This document shows, piece after piece, positions 27,118 through 35,260 of a DNA stretch of 64,000 bases. The stretch is from NCBI GenBank assembly GCA_958295915.1, contig OY282381.1, positions 3,680,722 through 3,744,721 of the forward strand, read 5' to 3'. This stretch comes from an uncultured Caldilineaceae bacterium. Its GTDB lineage: Bacteria > Chloroflexota > Anaerolineae > Caldilineales > Caldilineaceae. Under the pieces are notes generated by a model. That model saw only the letters and a program-made list of their open reading frames with translations. It made no database searches and was not told the DNA's origin. The first letter of the stretch is position 1, and each line of letters starts with the position of its first letter. The translations under genes and the position numbers were made by a program.

Positions 27118-27303
27118 TCAGGCCCAGCTGGCGATGAACTCCTCCACATCGAAATCGGCCGGCATCTCGTAGACGCAGTACTTCGTCGGCTTCGCCTGGC
27201 TCCCGACCACCATCCGATCCGCATCCGCCTGCAGTTTGGCATCCAGCGTGGCGAATCGCCGCCATAGTCGCTCCACTTCAGCGAGCGTAAAGCGCCGGGC
27301 CAC
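27118..27303 (-). CDS. Small hypothetical protein, possibly truncated
   Basis: 61 codons from a GTG at 27303, reading MARRFTLAEVERLWRRF and ending YEMPADFDVEEFIASWA. I do not recognise it. The amphipathic, acidic-ending composition looks coding, but there is no ribosome site. The frame continues only six codons upstream (PIYEDV) to a stop, so the N-terminus may be missing. It is convergent with the dioxygenase gene 43 bp away and 98 bp from hicB. Confidence 0.35.
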   Translation of the reverse strand: MARRFTLAEVERLWRRFATLDAKLQADADRMVVGSQAKPTKYCVYEMPADFDVEEFIASWA

Positions 27304-27401
27304 GTCTTCGTATATCGGTTAGCCGTCAACAGCTGCAAGGCATGTGGATATCGCCCTATGTGCCGCTGATGCCACCCGCTGTCTGCATGGAACAGGCGCG
27401 T

Positions 27402-27809
27402 TCAGTCGGCTGTCTGTCGTCCTACATAGTGGAGTACTGCATGCGTGAGCAATGCCGAGCGCGATTGTCCCTCCCGAATCGCCGCTTCGTCAGCGATAGC
27501 CAATACGCGAGCGGGAATTGTGATATTGACTCGCACTGTCTTGCCAGAGAGTTTCGAGATATCGACATCAACGAGCGCCCAGATGCCGCCAGCATACTCC
27601 AGGTTGGCCTGGTGCAGGGCAAGGGGCTTTTTACTGGGGATGGGTTCGCCATCCATCAGCATCCCCTCGATATGACATATGATTGCTTCGGCAGCGGCGG
27701 CAAAGACATCGTCAAGGGTTTCACTGCCAGAAAAACAGCCAGGCAGGTCGGGAACGGAAACCCCATAAGAGCTTGCTTCGTCTTTATGGATCACTATCGG
27801 AAATTGCAT
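27402..27809 (-). CDS. hicB: HicB family antitoxin with C-terminal ribbon-helix-helix domain
   Basis: 135 aa. The N-terminal half has the HicB partial-RNase-H fold signature (MQFPIVIHKDEASSYGVSVP then DLPGCFSGSETLDDVF, with AAAEAIICHIEGM following). Residues about 92-130 (VRVNITIPARVLAIADEAA then IREGQSRSALLTHAVLHYV) form a CopG/ribbon-helix-helix DNA-binding domain. Known HicB proteins neutralise the HicA mRNA interferase and repress their own operon. The ATG at 27809 abuts the stop of the hicA reading frame (TAGATG). A perfect 23-bp palindrome over the predicted promoter upstream is the likely operator. The toxin gene is frameshifted while this gene is intact. Confidence 0.9.
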   Translation of the reverse strand: MQFPIVIHKDEASSYGVSVPDLPGCFSGSETLDDVFAAAAEAIICHIEGMLMDGEPIPSKKPLALHQANLEYAGGIWALVDVDISKLSGKTVRVNITIPARVLAIADEAAIREGQSRSALLTHAVLHYVGRQTAD

Positions 27810-28002
27810 CTATCGAGACCTCCAATCCCAGCCCGCTTGGCGGAATATGTTTCGCAGCGTGCCAACGGGTATGTCCTTCAGTGGATGCGAGACTGTGACG
27901 CGTCCAGGCTTTTGGGGATGGGTGAACGTGGTGGCTTCCCCTGACATTTCTGAGTGTCCAGCCATCCCATCTCAGTCGTCGTATCACTGTTCCGCTGTCC
28001 AT
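27810..28002 (-). pseudogene. hicA: hicA mRNA-interferase toxin, frameshifted
   Basis: Reading from ATG 28002 gives MDSGTVIRRLRWDGWTLRN then VRGSHH, the HicA dsRBD-like start with the catalytic His region. After GSHH the frame must shift to continue as FTHPQKPGRVTVSHPLKDI then PVGTLRNIFRQAGWDWRSR and a stop directly before hicB. The 193-bp span is not a multiple of three, fitting loss of two bases (or gain of one) around 27925-27932. Without the shift the frame would run through the hicB start. So the toxin is probably inactive, unless the shift is an assembly error or is bypassed during translation. Confidence 0.8.
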
Positions 28003-28038
28003 GTGTGTATCATACACACATGTGAATATAGATGCCAA
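28000..28038 (-). promoter_or_regulatory. hicAB promoter with palindromic operator
   Basis: Minus-strand boxes TTGGCA (28038-28033) and TATGAT (28014-28009) are 18 bp apart. A perfect inverted repeat with 11-bp arms (CATGTGTGTAT, centre C, ATACACACATG; 28000-28022) covers the -10 box and reaches the hicA start codon. The hicA message would then be leaderless or nearly so. This is the expected position for autorepression by the ribbon-helix-helix domain of HicB. Confidence 0.6.
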
Positions 28039-28166
28039 GCGCACGGAGCAGAAGGCCGTACAAGGTGCATCTCAGTTTGGGGACATCATCCCGGGAAACG
28101 CAGGTGTCTGGCCTGCAGCTCGTATAGCTGAGGTAGCCAGAAACGCGCCCCCCGCACAAAAGCGTG

Positions 28167-28199
28167 TTGACGCGATCTGGCCATCCTTATATAATAAGG
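28167..28199 (+). promoter_or_regulatory. Near-consensus sigma70 promoter with overlapping palindrome
   Basis: TTGACG (28167-28172), 17-bp spacer, TATAAT (28190-28195). A palindrome CCTTAT-ATA-ATAAGG (28185-28199) overlaps the -10 box and could be a repressor site. It lies ~105 bp before the first gene (28302) of the plus-strand operon. The rest of the 28023-28301 gap holds an interspersed-repeat-like stretch (GGAAACGCAGGTG, 28100-28112) and no gene. Confidence 0.65.
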
Positions 28200-28301
28200 T
28201 CTGCAAGCGGCAGATAGGATAAGGTAGGCTGATGTGGTCAAGTGGGAACTATCCAATTCCTACTTCCTAATCCCGAAGCCGCCGCAGAAAGGAGCGACCC
28301 A

Positions 28302-29159
28302 ATGAGACTTGGCGCCACAATCGGTGATTATCTCGGCGCCGCGGACCCCGATGCCCATGTGGCCGAGTGTCGCCGCCAGGGCTACCGGGCCGCCCCCTGC
28401 CCGGACGTCTCGATTGACGAGACCGAGAGCATTCGCCACATCAAACAGGCCTTTGCCCGCGCCGACATCGTGATTGCAGAGGTGGCCGCCTGGGTCAATC
28501 CCCTTCACCCCGACCCAGACCAACGACGCAAAAATCTGAATACCATCGCCGAGACGCTCGCTCTCGCTGACGAACTGGAGGCCGTCTGCTGCGCCACGGT
28601 CGTCGGCTCCTTCGACGGCAGCGACAACTGGGATTCGCATGTCGGGCAGCATCCGCGCAACTTTACCAACGACGGCTTCGATGCCGTCGTCGAGTGGGTG
28701 AAGCGCATCCTTGATGAAGTCAAGCCGCGTCGCACCAAACTGACCCTGGAGATGTCGCCCTGGACCCTGCTGGACGGGCCTGAAATTTATCTTGCGCTCC
28801 TCAAAGCCATCGATCACCCCGGGTTGGCCGTCCATCTCGACCCAGCCAACGCAGTGCGCGATCCACGCACCTATTATGCGACGACCGAACTGTTGAACCG
28901 TTGCTTCGACCTCCTAGGCCCCTGGATCCGCTCTTGTCACGCTAAGGATGTCCACTATGCATTGGACGCGCGCACCGTAGCCATCGAAGAGGTGCTGCCG
29001 GGCAGAGGCGTTCTGGACTATCGCACCTATCTGTCTCGCATCGAGCGACTGTCGCCGGATACCCCGCTGATCATCGAACACCTGGCGACCGAGCCGGAAT
29101 ACGCGGAAGTGGCTGGCTTTATTCGCGGCGTTGCCGGCCAGGTGGGCGCGACCATATAA
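28302..29159 (+). CDS. Sugar phosphate isomerase/epimerase-like TIM-barrel protein
   Basis: 285 aa, of the xylose-isomerase-like (AP endonuclease 2) superfamily that includes inosose dehydratase, tagatose epimerase and hydroxypyruvate isomerase. Visible elements: LTLEMSPWTLLD (metal-site Glu on a strand, about residue 148), AVHLDPANAV (about residue 176), SCHAKDVHY (His/Lys/Asp strand) and IIEHLATEPEY near the end. AAAGGAGCGACCC precedes ATG 28302. It is first gene of an operon with an SDR, a second isomerase-like protein, two hydroxyacid dehydrogenases and an aldolase, pointing to sugar-acid or polyol catabolism in the cytoplasm. The exact reaction is unknown. Confidence 0.88.
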   Translation: MRLGATIGDYLGAADPDAHVAECRRQGYRAAPCPDVSIDETESIRHIKQAFARADIVIAEVAAWVNPLHPDPDQRRKNLNTIAETLALADELEAVCCATVVGSFDGSDNWDSHVGQHPRNFTNDGFDAVVEWVKRILDEVKPRRTKLTLEMSPWTLLDGPEIYLALLKAIDHPGLAVHLDPANAVRDPRTYYATTELLNRCFDLLGPWIRSCHAKDVHYALDARTVAIEEVLPGRGVLDYRTYLSRIERLSPDTPLIIEHLATEPEYAEVAGFIRGVAGQVGATI

Positions 29160-29224
29160 GGCAATGCGCCGACGCAACAGCGACGGGCCAACAAACCAGT
29201 CAAACCCTATACCACTCGCGAGAT

Positions 29225-30034
29225 ATGCGCATGCAAGAGAAACTTTCTGGAAAAGTGGCGCTGGTAACAGGCGCCAGCAAGGGGATTGGCCAAGGCCTGG
29301 CAGTCGGTCTGGCCGCCGCCGGCGCGCAGGTTGCCGTCAACTATAAGACGGATGCTGAGGGAGCTGAACGTACCTGTGAGCGGATTCAGCAAGCCGGCGG
29401 GGAAGCCACGGCATTTCAGGCCGATATCGGTTCCAAGACAGCCTTCGAGCAGCTGATCGACGCTGTCTGCGCACGCTTCGGACACCTGGATGTGCTGGTG
29501 AACAATGCGGCCCGCACCCGCTTTGGCCACGTCTTCGAGATAACCGAAGAAGATTTCGACGATGTTGTCAATACCAACCTGCGCGGCCCCTTTTTTGGCT
29601 CTGCCGCCGCCGCCCGCAAGATGCTGAAACAGGGCGGCGGCTCGATCATTAACATCAGTTCCATCGCCGCCAGGCTCATGATCCCAGCGCATTCCAGCTA
29701 CACCATGGCCAAAGGCGGCCTGGAAGCTCTGACCCGGCAACTGGCCCTCGAACTGGCCCCGGAAATCCGCGTGAACGCCATCGCCCCCACAGCCACCAGC
29801 ACCGACCGCAATCGCGGCTACGACCCCGACTACGAACGGAAATGGCGCGCGATCACGCCCGCCGGCCGCGTCGCCTACGTGGAGGACTACGTGGGGCCGT
29901 GTGTGTTCCTGGCGAGCGACGATGCCGCGCTTGTCACAGGTCAGATTCTGTACGTCGATGGCGGCTGGACCCTGCAAGGCTACACGCCAGATATGTCCGG
30001 CTATGATTTCTCCCAGGATCGTCAACGTGGATAA
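29225..30034 (+). CDS. Short-chain dehydrogenase/reductase (classical SDR)
   Basis: 269 aa. The cofactor motif is TGASKGIG (residues 15-22); LVNNAARTRFG is the NNAG-type strand (second Ala for Gly); the catalytic site is INISSIAARLMIPAHSSYTM with YTMAK (Tyr and Lys four apart). The C-terminus VTGQILYVDGGWTLQGYTPD is the usual substrate-loop ending. Typical for 3-ketoacyl reductase-like sugar or polyol dehydrogenases. Start ATG 29225 (ATG 29231 is also possible; no strong ribosome site for either). Its place between two sugar-isomerase-like genes favours oxidation or reduction of a sugar hydroxyl over fatty-acid synthesis. Confidence 0.9.
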   Translation: MRMQEKLSGKVALVTGASKGIGQGLAVGLAAAGAQVAVNYKTDAEGAERTCERIQQAGGEATAFQADIGSKTAFEQLIDAVCARFGHLDVLVNNAARTRFGHVFEITEEDFDDVVNTNLRGPFFGSAAAARKMLKQGGGSIINISSIAARLMIPAHSSYTMAKGGLEALTRQLALELAPEIRVNAIAPTATSTDRNRGYDPDYERKWRAITPAGRVAYVEDYVGPCVFLASDDAALVTGQILYVDGGWTLQGYTPDMSGYDFSQDRQRG

Positions 30035-30048
30035 GCGAGGATAGGGAT

Positions 30049-30933
30049 ATGGCGGGCCGCATTACAATGACGGATTACAACGCCGATTGGGCTTTGCGGG
30101 AGCGCTACGTCCACCCCAAGACCAAACCTGGCTTCTTTAGCCGTGAGGAGGTCATCGCCTTTTGTGGCGCATTGGATATCGATGGGCTTGAACTGATGCA
30201 CCAATATTGGGAGGACTGCTCGCCCGCATACGTCAGAGGATTGGCAGAGGACGCCGGTTTGCCGATCGTCTCCTATATTTTCTTCGCCGATGTGGCCCTG
30301 CCGCCAGACGCCCGCCACTCCGCTATCGACCACGTTTTCGCCCAACTCGACCGCATCGCAGAAATGGGCGGCTCGCTGGCGATGATCGTGCCGGCCATCG
30401 TCAAAGACGACTGGCCTCTGGCGCGACAGCGTGCCTGGCTCGTTGAAGGGCTGCGGCCATGTGCCGAGCGCGCCCAATCGGTCGGCGTGACCCTGATCGC
30501 CGAGAACGTAGACTACCCCCCGAGTCGGCCCCTGATGGGCCGCGGAGCCGATTGCCGCGACATCTGCGCTGAAGTCGGTTCACCAGGGTTCCGGCTGATT
30601 TACGACACTGCCGCATCGCTGTTCGTCAATGAAGATCCGCTAGCGACGCTGCATGATATGACGCCCTATATCGCCCACGTGCACATCAAAAACAGCCGCC
30701 CGCTCGCGGCCGACGAGCAACGGGAGCGCTACCTGGACACAGACCGGGGGCAGCCTTATACCGGTACCGATCTCGATGGCGGTGTGATAGACCTGCCGCC
30801 CATCCTGGCCGAACTCGATCGCCTCGGCTATGACGGAGACATGTTACTCGAGTATCAGGGAGAAGAGGATCCGCGCGTTGCCCTACCGCGTAATGTCGCC
30901 CGTTTGCGCCAGCTCCTGTCACGCGTGGAGTAG
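30049..30933 (+). CDS. Sugar phosphate isomerase/epimerase-like TIM-barrel protein (second in operon)
   Basis: 294 aa, xylose-isomerase-like barrel. Strand-end residues expected to bind metal appear in VTLIAENVDYPPSRP (Glu, about residue 150), FRLIYDTAASLF (Asp), YIAHVHIKNSRPLA (His/Lys) and DGDMLLEYQGEEDP (C-terminal Glu). It starts at ATG 30049, 14 bp after the SDR stop, with GAGGATAGGG upstream. It shares the superfamily but little direct identity with the product of 28302-29159, so the two probably act on different intermediates of one pathway. Confidence 0.88.
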   Translation: MAGRITMTDYNADWALRERYVHPKTKPGFFSREEVIAFCGALDIDGLELMHQYWEDCSPAYVRGLAEDAGLPIVSYIFFADVALPPDARHSAIDHVFAQLDRIAEMGGSLAMIVPAIVKDDWPLARQRAWLVEGLRPCAERAQSVGVTLIAENVDYPPSRPLMGRGADCRDICAEVGSPGFRLIYDTAASLFVNEDPLATLHDMTPYIAHVHIKNSRPLAADEQRERYLDTDRGQPYTGTDLDGGVIDLPPILAELDRLGYDGDMLLEYQGEEDPRVALPRNVARLRQLLSRVE

Positions 30934-30957
30934 GGGCAACCACAAGGGGCGCCCGCC
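30931..30957. repeat. Interspersed GTAGGGGCAACCACAAGGG repeat
   Basis: GTAGGGGCAACCACAAGGGG follows directly on the stop of the isomerase-like gene. Nearly the same text occurs at 12668-12690, and related GTAGGGGCG elements occur at 2818, 37868 and 61623. The family prefers positions just after or before genes. Confidence 0.6.
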
Positions 30958-30993
30958 GATGAAACCGTTTACAGCAGAGATTCGGAGGCAATT

Positions 30994-31059
30994 GTGATAA
31001 CAGACGAACAGATCGCTTTCTTCCAGCCCTACTATACAGGAGTACGATACAGCCGATGA
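30994..31059 (+). pseudogene. Possible N-terminal remnant of a phytanoyl-CoA dioxygenase gene
   Basis: A 21-codon frame starting GTG reads MITDEQIAFFQPYYTGVRYSR and stops inside the next gene's start (CGATGA). LTDEQIAFF is a common opening of PhyH-family proteins, so this may be a deletion remnant fused to foreign sequence. It could instead be a short upstream frame coupling translation to the dehydrogenase gene. Confidence 0.3.
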
Positions 31060-32021
31060 AAGTCCTCTATTTGCGCGCGCCGAGCGGCCTCGATCGCGCC
31101 TATCCGGATTTTGTCAAGGCCATCAGCGGACGATACCCTATCGAACTGTACGACCCCGCCAGACCGATGGCCGAACAGTTCAAAGGCGTCGCCGTCGTGA
31201 TCGACCCAGGCGGCGCCGTAGGCACGCGCGCGCTGATTGACGCCGCCCTGTCAGCGGATGTAAAATTGTGGCAGGTCACCACCAACGGCACAGATCACGT
31301 GGATGTGGCCTACTTTCTGGATCAGGAGCTGCCGCTTGCCAATTCGCCTGGTCCGTTAAGCGCTGTCCCGCTCGCCGAACACGTGCTCATGCTGATCCTC
31401 TGCTTTGCCAAAAATCTCAACCACAATCGCGCGGCCGGCTGGCAGCGCGCCGTCAACGAAGAACTGGCCGGCAAAGTCTTGGGCCTGATCGGCTTTGGCG
31501 CCAGCGCGCGTGAACTGGCCCGGCGCGCCGGGCCGTTGGGCATGCGTCTCATGGCCATCGACGTGGTGGATTTCCCCCAAGCGGAGTTAGACGAGTTCCA
31601 CATCGAGTTTTTGGGCAGCCCGTCGCAGCTGGACCATGTGCTGGCAGAAGCGGATTATCTGTCGTTGCACGTCCATCTCAATGCGACAACGCGGCGCATG
31701 ATCGACCGGCGCGCCTTCGAGTTGATGAAACCAACCGCGGTCCTGCTCAACATCGCGCGCGGCGAGCTGATCGATGAGGACGCCTTGCTCGAAGCCCTGC
31801 AGCAGGGACAGATCAAAGGCGCCGGGCTGGATGTGTTCGCCCAGGAGCCGCTGGAATCCGACCATCCGCTCTTGCAACTGGACAACGTAATTCTCACGCC
31901 CCATATTTCGGGGTACACCCCAGACACCTCCCGCCGGCGGATGGAGGCCGCAGCCGAGAACGTGGACCGCATCGCCAGAGGCCTGCCGCCGATCCATCTG
32001 GTCACATCTCGAGTCCGCTGA
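31056..32021 (+). CDS. D-isomer-specific 2-hydroxyacid dehydrogenase 1
   Basis: 321 aa, NAD-dependent. The Rossmann motif is LGLIGFGASARELARRA (GxGxxx, about residues 145-161). The catalytic Arg is in LLNIARGELID, Glu in FAQEPLE and His in LTPHISGYTP, so the full D-2-hydroxyacid dehydrogenase triad is present. Such enzymes interconvert 2-oxoacids and D-2-hydroxyacids (glyoxylate/hydroxypyruvate reductases, phosphoglycerate dehydrogenases). AGGAG lies 13 bases upstream of ATG 31056. It is followed by a second family member (32150-33151) and an aldolase, consistent with handling a 2-oxo sugar acid and its cleavage products. Confidence 0.92.
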   Translation: MKVLYLRAPSGLDRAYPDFVKAISGRYPIELYDPARPMAEQFKGVAVVIDPGGAVGTRALIDAALSADVKLWQVTTNGTDHVDVAYFLDQELPLANSPGPLSAVPLAEHVLMLILCFAKNLNHNRAAGWQRAVNEELAGKVLGLIGFGASARELARRAGPLGMRLMAIDVVDFPQAELDEFHIEFLGSPSQLDHVLAEADYLSLHVHLNATTRRMIDRRAFELMKPTAVLLNIARGELIDEDALLEALQQGQIKGAGLDVFAQEPLESDHPLLQLDNVILTPHISGYTPDTSRRRMEAAAENVDRIARGLPPIHLVTSRVR

Positions 32022-32149
32022 CAGGGACATTCAGGACGATAGATTTATGTGATGATGCAGGAGCGACCCTGATTTCATCCTGCCCATCATCTGAATCAAG
32101 GGAATCACAGTCCGAATCACAGGTCAAGCGCATTGACAGGAGAAGAGAA

Positions 32150-33151
32150 ATGACATCCTTCAAAGTGGCCCTGGTCGCCATGGACGCGGACACGCTGCCC
32201 GCTTGGGTATCCGAAACCATGACGGCCAATGACATAGAGTTCGTCACCCAGGAATGTGAGACGCGCGCGCAATTGATAGCCTGCGCCGGCGATGCCGACC
32301 TCGTGTGGGTGTTCGGTGGCAGCCGCGTCGTGACCGCTGAGCGCCTGGCCGATCTGCCGCGCTGCGGCGCGCTGATCCGAACAGGCAGCGGCGTCGACAA
32401 TATGCCGATTGACGCCGCCACCAAGTTGGGCATTGTCGTAGCCAACACGCCGCAGGCCTACAATGATGGCGTGTCGGACCATGCCATCGGGTTGCTACTG
32501 GCGGTAGTGCGTCAAATTGCCGTTCAGGATCGGATCGTGCGCGCTGGCATCTGGAATCGGGATGTCGCCTACCCAAATTGGCATGTGCGTGGCCAGACCT
32601 TGGGCCTGATCGGTTTCGGCCATATCGCGCAGTTGGTGGCCCGCAAGTTGAGTGGATTTGAGATGACGATTCTGGCGCATGACCCGTACGTGCGCGCCGA
32701 CGTGATGGCGAATCACAACGCCCAACCCGCCGCCTTGGACCAACTGTTGGCGCGCTCCGATTTCGTCTCGCTCCACTGCCCCTTGCTGGACGAAACATAT
32801 CACCTGATCGGGGAACGCGAGTTGCGCCTGATGAAGCCAGACGCAATTCTGATCAACACCGCCCGCGGGCCAGTCGTGGATGAGACAGCCTTGACCAAAG
32901 CCCTGACCGAGCGTTGGATCGCCGCCGCCGGCCTGGACGTGCTGGAGCAAGAGCCGCCCTCTCTACAAAACCCCCTATTCAGCCTGGACAATGTCGTGAT
33001 CACACCCCACATCGCCGGCTACACCGATCAATCCCTGGATGACAGCTGGCGACTATCAGTAGAAACTGTGCTGGCGTTTGCCCAAGGGCGCTGGCCACGT
33101 TCCTACGTCAACCACAACGTCAAACCACGTTGGAATTTGCAGAGGAGTTGA
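32150..33151 (+). CDS. D-isomer-specific 2-hydroxyacid dehydrogenase 2
   Basis: 333 aa, same family as the preceding gene but with only moderate similarity. Rossmann motif LGLIGFGHIAQLVARKL; catalytic Arg in LINTARGPVVDE, Glu in DVLEQEPPS and His in VITPHIAGYTD. The N-terminal domain has LIRTGSGVDNMPIDAA and ANTPQAYNDGVSDHAIGLLL, as in phosphoglycerate-dehydrogenase-like proteins. AGGAGAAGAGAA precedes ATG 32150. The 128-bp gap before it carries an ATCATCTGAATCA-type interspersed repeat. It ends 4 bp before the aldolase gene, so the two are translationally close. Confidence 0.92.
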   Translation: MTSFKVALVAMDADTLPAWVSETMTANDIEFVTQECETRAQLIACAGDADLVWVFGGSRVVTAERLADLPRCGALIRTGSGVDNMPIDAATKLGIVVANTPQAYNDGVSDHAIGLLLAVVRQIAVQDRIVRAGIWNRDVAYPNWHVRGQTLGLIGFGHIAQLVARKLSGFEMTILAHDPYVRADVMANHNAQPAALDQLLARSDFVSLHCPLLDETYHLIGERELRLMKPDAILINTARGPVVDETALTKALTERWIAAAGLDVLEQEPPSLQNPLFSLDNVVITPHIAGYTDQSLDDSWRLSVETVLAFAQGRWPRSYVNHNVKPRWNLQRS

Positions 33152-33155
33152 ACGC

Positions 33156-33929
33156 ATGAAAGGTTCGGATTTGAAACATCGTTTGCATGGAGGACAGGCC
33201 GTCTACGGAACATGGTCGGTGTCGACCGACCCGCTGGTCGCCGCCACCGTGGCCCGCGCCGGCTTCGACTGGATGAGCGTCGATATGGAGCACTCGCCGC
33301 GCAATGTCGAATCGCTGCGCTACATCCTCTGGATGTTGCGGGATTCCCCCACGGTGGCGCTGGTAAGAGTGAAGGACAACCGCCCCGACGAGTTGAAACA
33401 GGCCCTCGATCAGGGCGCTGATGGCGTCGTGATCCCGCTGATCGCATCCGTCGAGGATGCCCGCCGCGCGGTGGCGGGCTGCAAATATCCGCCGGACGGC
33501 ATTCGGGGCTATGGACCCTTCATGCCGGCCTTCGGGGGAGATGATCGCGCCTACCAGAAGACTGCCAACGACGAGACCGTGGTCTTCATTCAGATCGAAG
33601 ACGCGCGCGCCGTCGAGGCAATCGAAGACATCGCGGCCATAGAAGGTATCGATGGCTTCATCATCGGCCCCAATGACCTGACGCTTTCAATGGACATCTT
33701 TGGCGACTGGGAAAGCGAGCGATTCATCAGCGCGATCCAACGGATCGTCCGCGCCGGCGAAGCCCATGGCATCGCGGTCGGCTTCCCCGTGGATGTGCTG
33801 GGCGGGCCGGCCGCAGGGCTTGCCTGGGTCAGACAGTATACGCCCGCGATGCGCCTGCTGACGATCGGCGGCGATCTGGGCTTCGTTTCCGCCGGCGCAG
33901 AGGCCGCGCTGCAACAGATCAAAGGGTGA
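33156..33929 (+). CDS. HpcH/HpaI family class II aldolase
   Basis: 257 aa. This family cleaves 4-hydroxy-2-oxo acids to pyruvate and an aldehyde, using a divalent metal. Visible: FDWMSVDMEHSPRNVESLRY (catalytic region with DxEH), FIQIEDARAVEAIEDIA (metal-binding Glu, about residue 149), and IDGFIIGPNDLTLSM (GPxDL with metal-binding Asp, about residue 175). Start ATG 33156 with AGAGGAG upstream. It is last gene of the operon starting at 28302 and would provide the retro-aldol step of a sugar-acid pathway. Family members include 2-keto-3-deoxy-L-rhamnonate aldolase; a rhamnonate-like substrate is possible but not shown. Confidence 0.92.
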   Translation: MKGSDLKHRLHGGQAVYGTWSVSTDPLVAATVARAGFDWMSVDMEHSPRNVESLRYILWMLRDSPTVALVRVKDNRPDELKQALDQGADGVVIPLIASVEDARRAVAGCKYPPDGIRGYGPFMPAFGGDDRAYQKTANDETVVFIQIEDARAVEAIEDIAAIEGIDGFIIGPNDLTLSMDIFGDWESERFISAIQRIVRAGEAHGIAVGFPVDVLGGPAAGLAWVRQYTPAMRLLTIGGDLGFVSAGAEAALQQIKG

Positions 33930-33947
33930 CCGACTGAACAACGCAAA

Positions 33948-33996
33948 GGCGCGGAGCCGCAAAGTTTTGTCATGCTATTCCTCGCGGCCTCGCGCC
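33948..33996. terminator. Inverted repeat between convergent genes
   Basis: GGCGCGGAGCCGC (33948-33960) and GCGGCCTCGCGCC (33984-33996) pair over 13 bp with two mismatches around a 23-nt loop. It sits between the aldolase (plus) and amidohydrolase (minus) stops, so it could end transcription from both sides. It also contains the GCAAAGGCGCGGAGCCGCAA interspersed-repeat type seen elsewhere. Confidence 0.45.
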
Positions 33997-34030
33997 CTAG
34001 CGACATCGCCTTAAAACAAAATAAAATCCT

Positions 34031-35182
34031 TCATTGAAGCCTGAACATACGCGCCAGATTCCCACCGAGGATGAGATTCTTTTCCGCCGGCGACAGAAAA
34101 GCGCAGTGCAAGCGAATGTAGTCCACGGCCTGCTTATATGTGCACCAGTAGCCGCCGCTGAAAGGCATATCCGAGCCCCACATCAACTTCCCGACACCCA
34201 CCTCTTCACATAACCACTTGAGCATCTCTTGCCCCTCGAAGAAGGGATACTCCGGCCACTTGGCCTGCATCAACACCTCGGCATACATGTTGGGGCGTTT
34301 GAGCAGCGCGACCACCTCGTCAGGAATGCCAATCTCGTGGATGATCGCCGCCGGCACGAGACCGTGGGTAATCACCGACGGAATATCCGCATGCGCCTGT
34401 GCCCAACGGCTTAGCTCCGCGACGCGTCCCATGAAGCCGGCGACCCGATCCCGCTGGCGGGCGTCGATATACCAGAAGACGGGGATCTCGAGTTTCCGTA
34501 CCAACGTCCACAGCGGCTCGAACCTGGCATCGTCGATGTGATCCGCATAGCCCTGCAAGGCGAAAAGCTCCACGCTGAAGTACAGACCCTGGCATCCCAA
34601 TTCCGTGACCGCGCGCTCAAGCCGCTCTAACTCGGCCGGCTGCTGCGCCTGCGTTTCCCGAATCTGCGCCAGCGCGATGAACCGTCCTGGGAATCGACGC
34701 CTGGCCTCGGCGTAATACTCGTTGATGTTCGCGCCATAGACATGGTCGCTCTGGAGCACGCCCCTGTCCACGCCGGCCACCTCCATCTCGGCGATCATCC
34801 GTTCCGGCGTTGCTTCCAGATTTTCGAGGTTGGGCGGATAGAGCTGCATGTAGTAATCGACGCCGGCGATGGTGAACTCCGCCTGGCCGTACTTGCCCAT
34901 GTGAAAGTTCACATCGGGCATCTCCTCGATATCGTCGGAGGGAAAATCCAGCAACGGCTCTTTCACCCGCGCGCCATCGCTCTTTCTCCAGAAGTCGGTG
35001 AAGTCGCGCACATGATACTGCCATAACTTCAAAGTGAGTTTGGCGCTGGCTGGCCCCGACCCGGTGGCAAAGCGGCGAAAGATATGAAAGTGGGCGTCAA
35101 TGATCGGGCTTCGTTCTTCTTCTGAAGACGCTACCGGCCTCCACCCCCCGCCGAAAAACTCCATCTGTCTTTCCGTGCTCAT
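34031..35182 (-). CDS. Amidohydrolase family protein (COG2159-like)
   Basis: 383 aa, metal-dependent TIM-barrel hydrolase or decarboxylase-like protein. The N-terminal metal motif is PIIDAHFHIFR (HxH, about residues 27-34). GVITHGLVPAAIIHEI-like strands follow (here SVITHGLVPAAI), with the conserved KLMWGSDMPFSGGYW (Asp, about residue 343). The ending NLILGGNLARMFRL is typical (GNxxRxF). Start ATG 35182 has GGAGAAAAT upstream. It is convergent with the aldolase operon and is followed upstream by a small DUF4926-like gene. The substrate is unknown; relatives hydrolyse lactones or decarboxylate aromatic acids. Confidence 0.88.
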   Translation of the reverse strand: MSTERQMEFFGGGWRPVASSEEERSPIIDAHFHIFRRFATGSGPASAKLTLKLWQYHVRDFTDFWRKSDGARVKEPLLDFPSDDIEEMPDVNFHMGKYGQAEFTIAGVDYYMQLYPPNLENLEATPERMIAEMEVAGVDRGVLQSDHVYGANINEYYAEARRRFPGRFIALAQIRETQAQQPAELERLERAVTELGCQGLYFSVELFALQGYADHIDDARFEPLWTLVRKLEIPVFWYIDARQRDRVAGFMGRVAELSRWAQAHADIPSVITHGLVPAAIIHEIGIPDEVVALLKRPNMYAEVLMQAKWPEYPFFEGQEMLKWLCEEVGVGKLMWGSDMPFSGGYWCTYKQAVDYIRLHCAFLSPAEKNLILGGNLARMFRLQ

Positions 35183-35260
35183 ATTTTCTCCATCCAGGGA
35201 TGAATGCAACGCAAACTGGCGACATCGCATAAAAACGTAAGGAAAAGGAACTCATTTCCC

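Noticed and set aside
28242-28301. Longer N-terminus for the first isomerase-like gene
   Set aside because: The extension has no ribosome site, while ATG 28302 has AAAGGAG and begins with the expected first strand.
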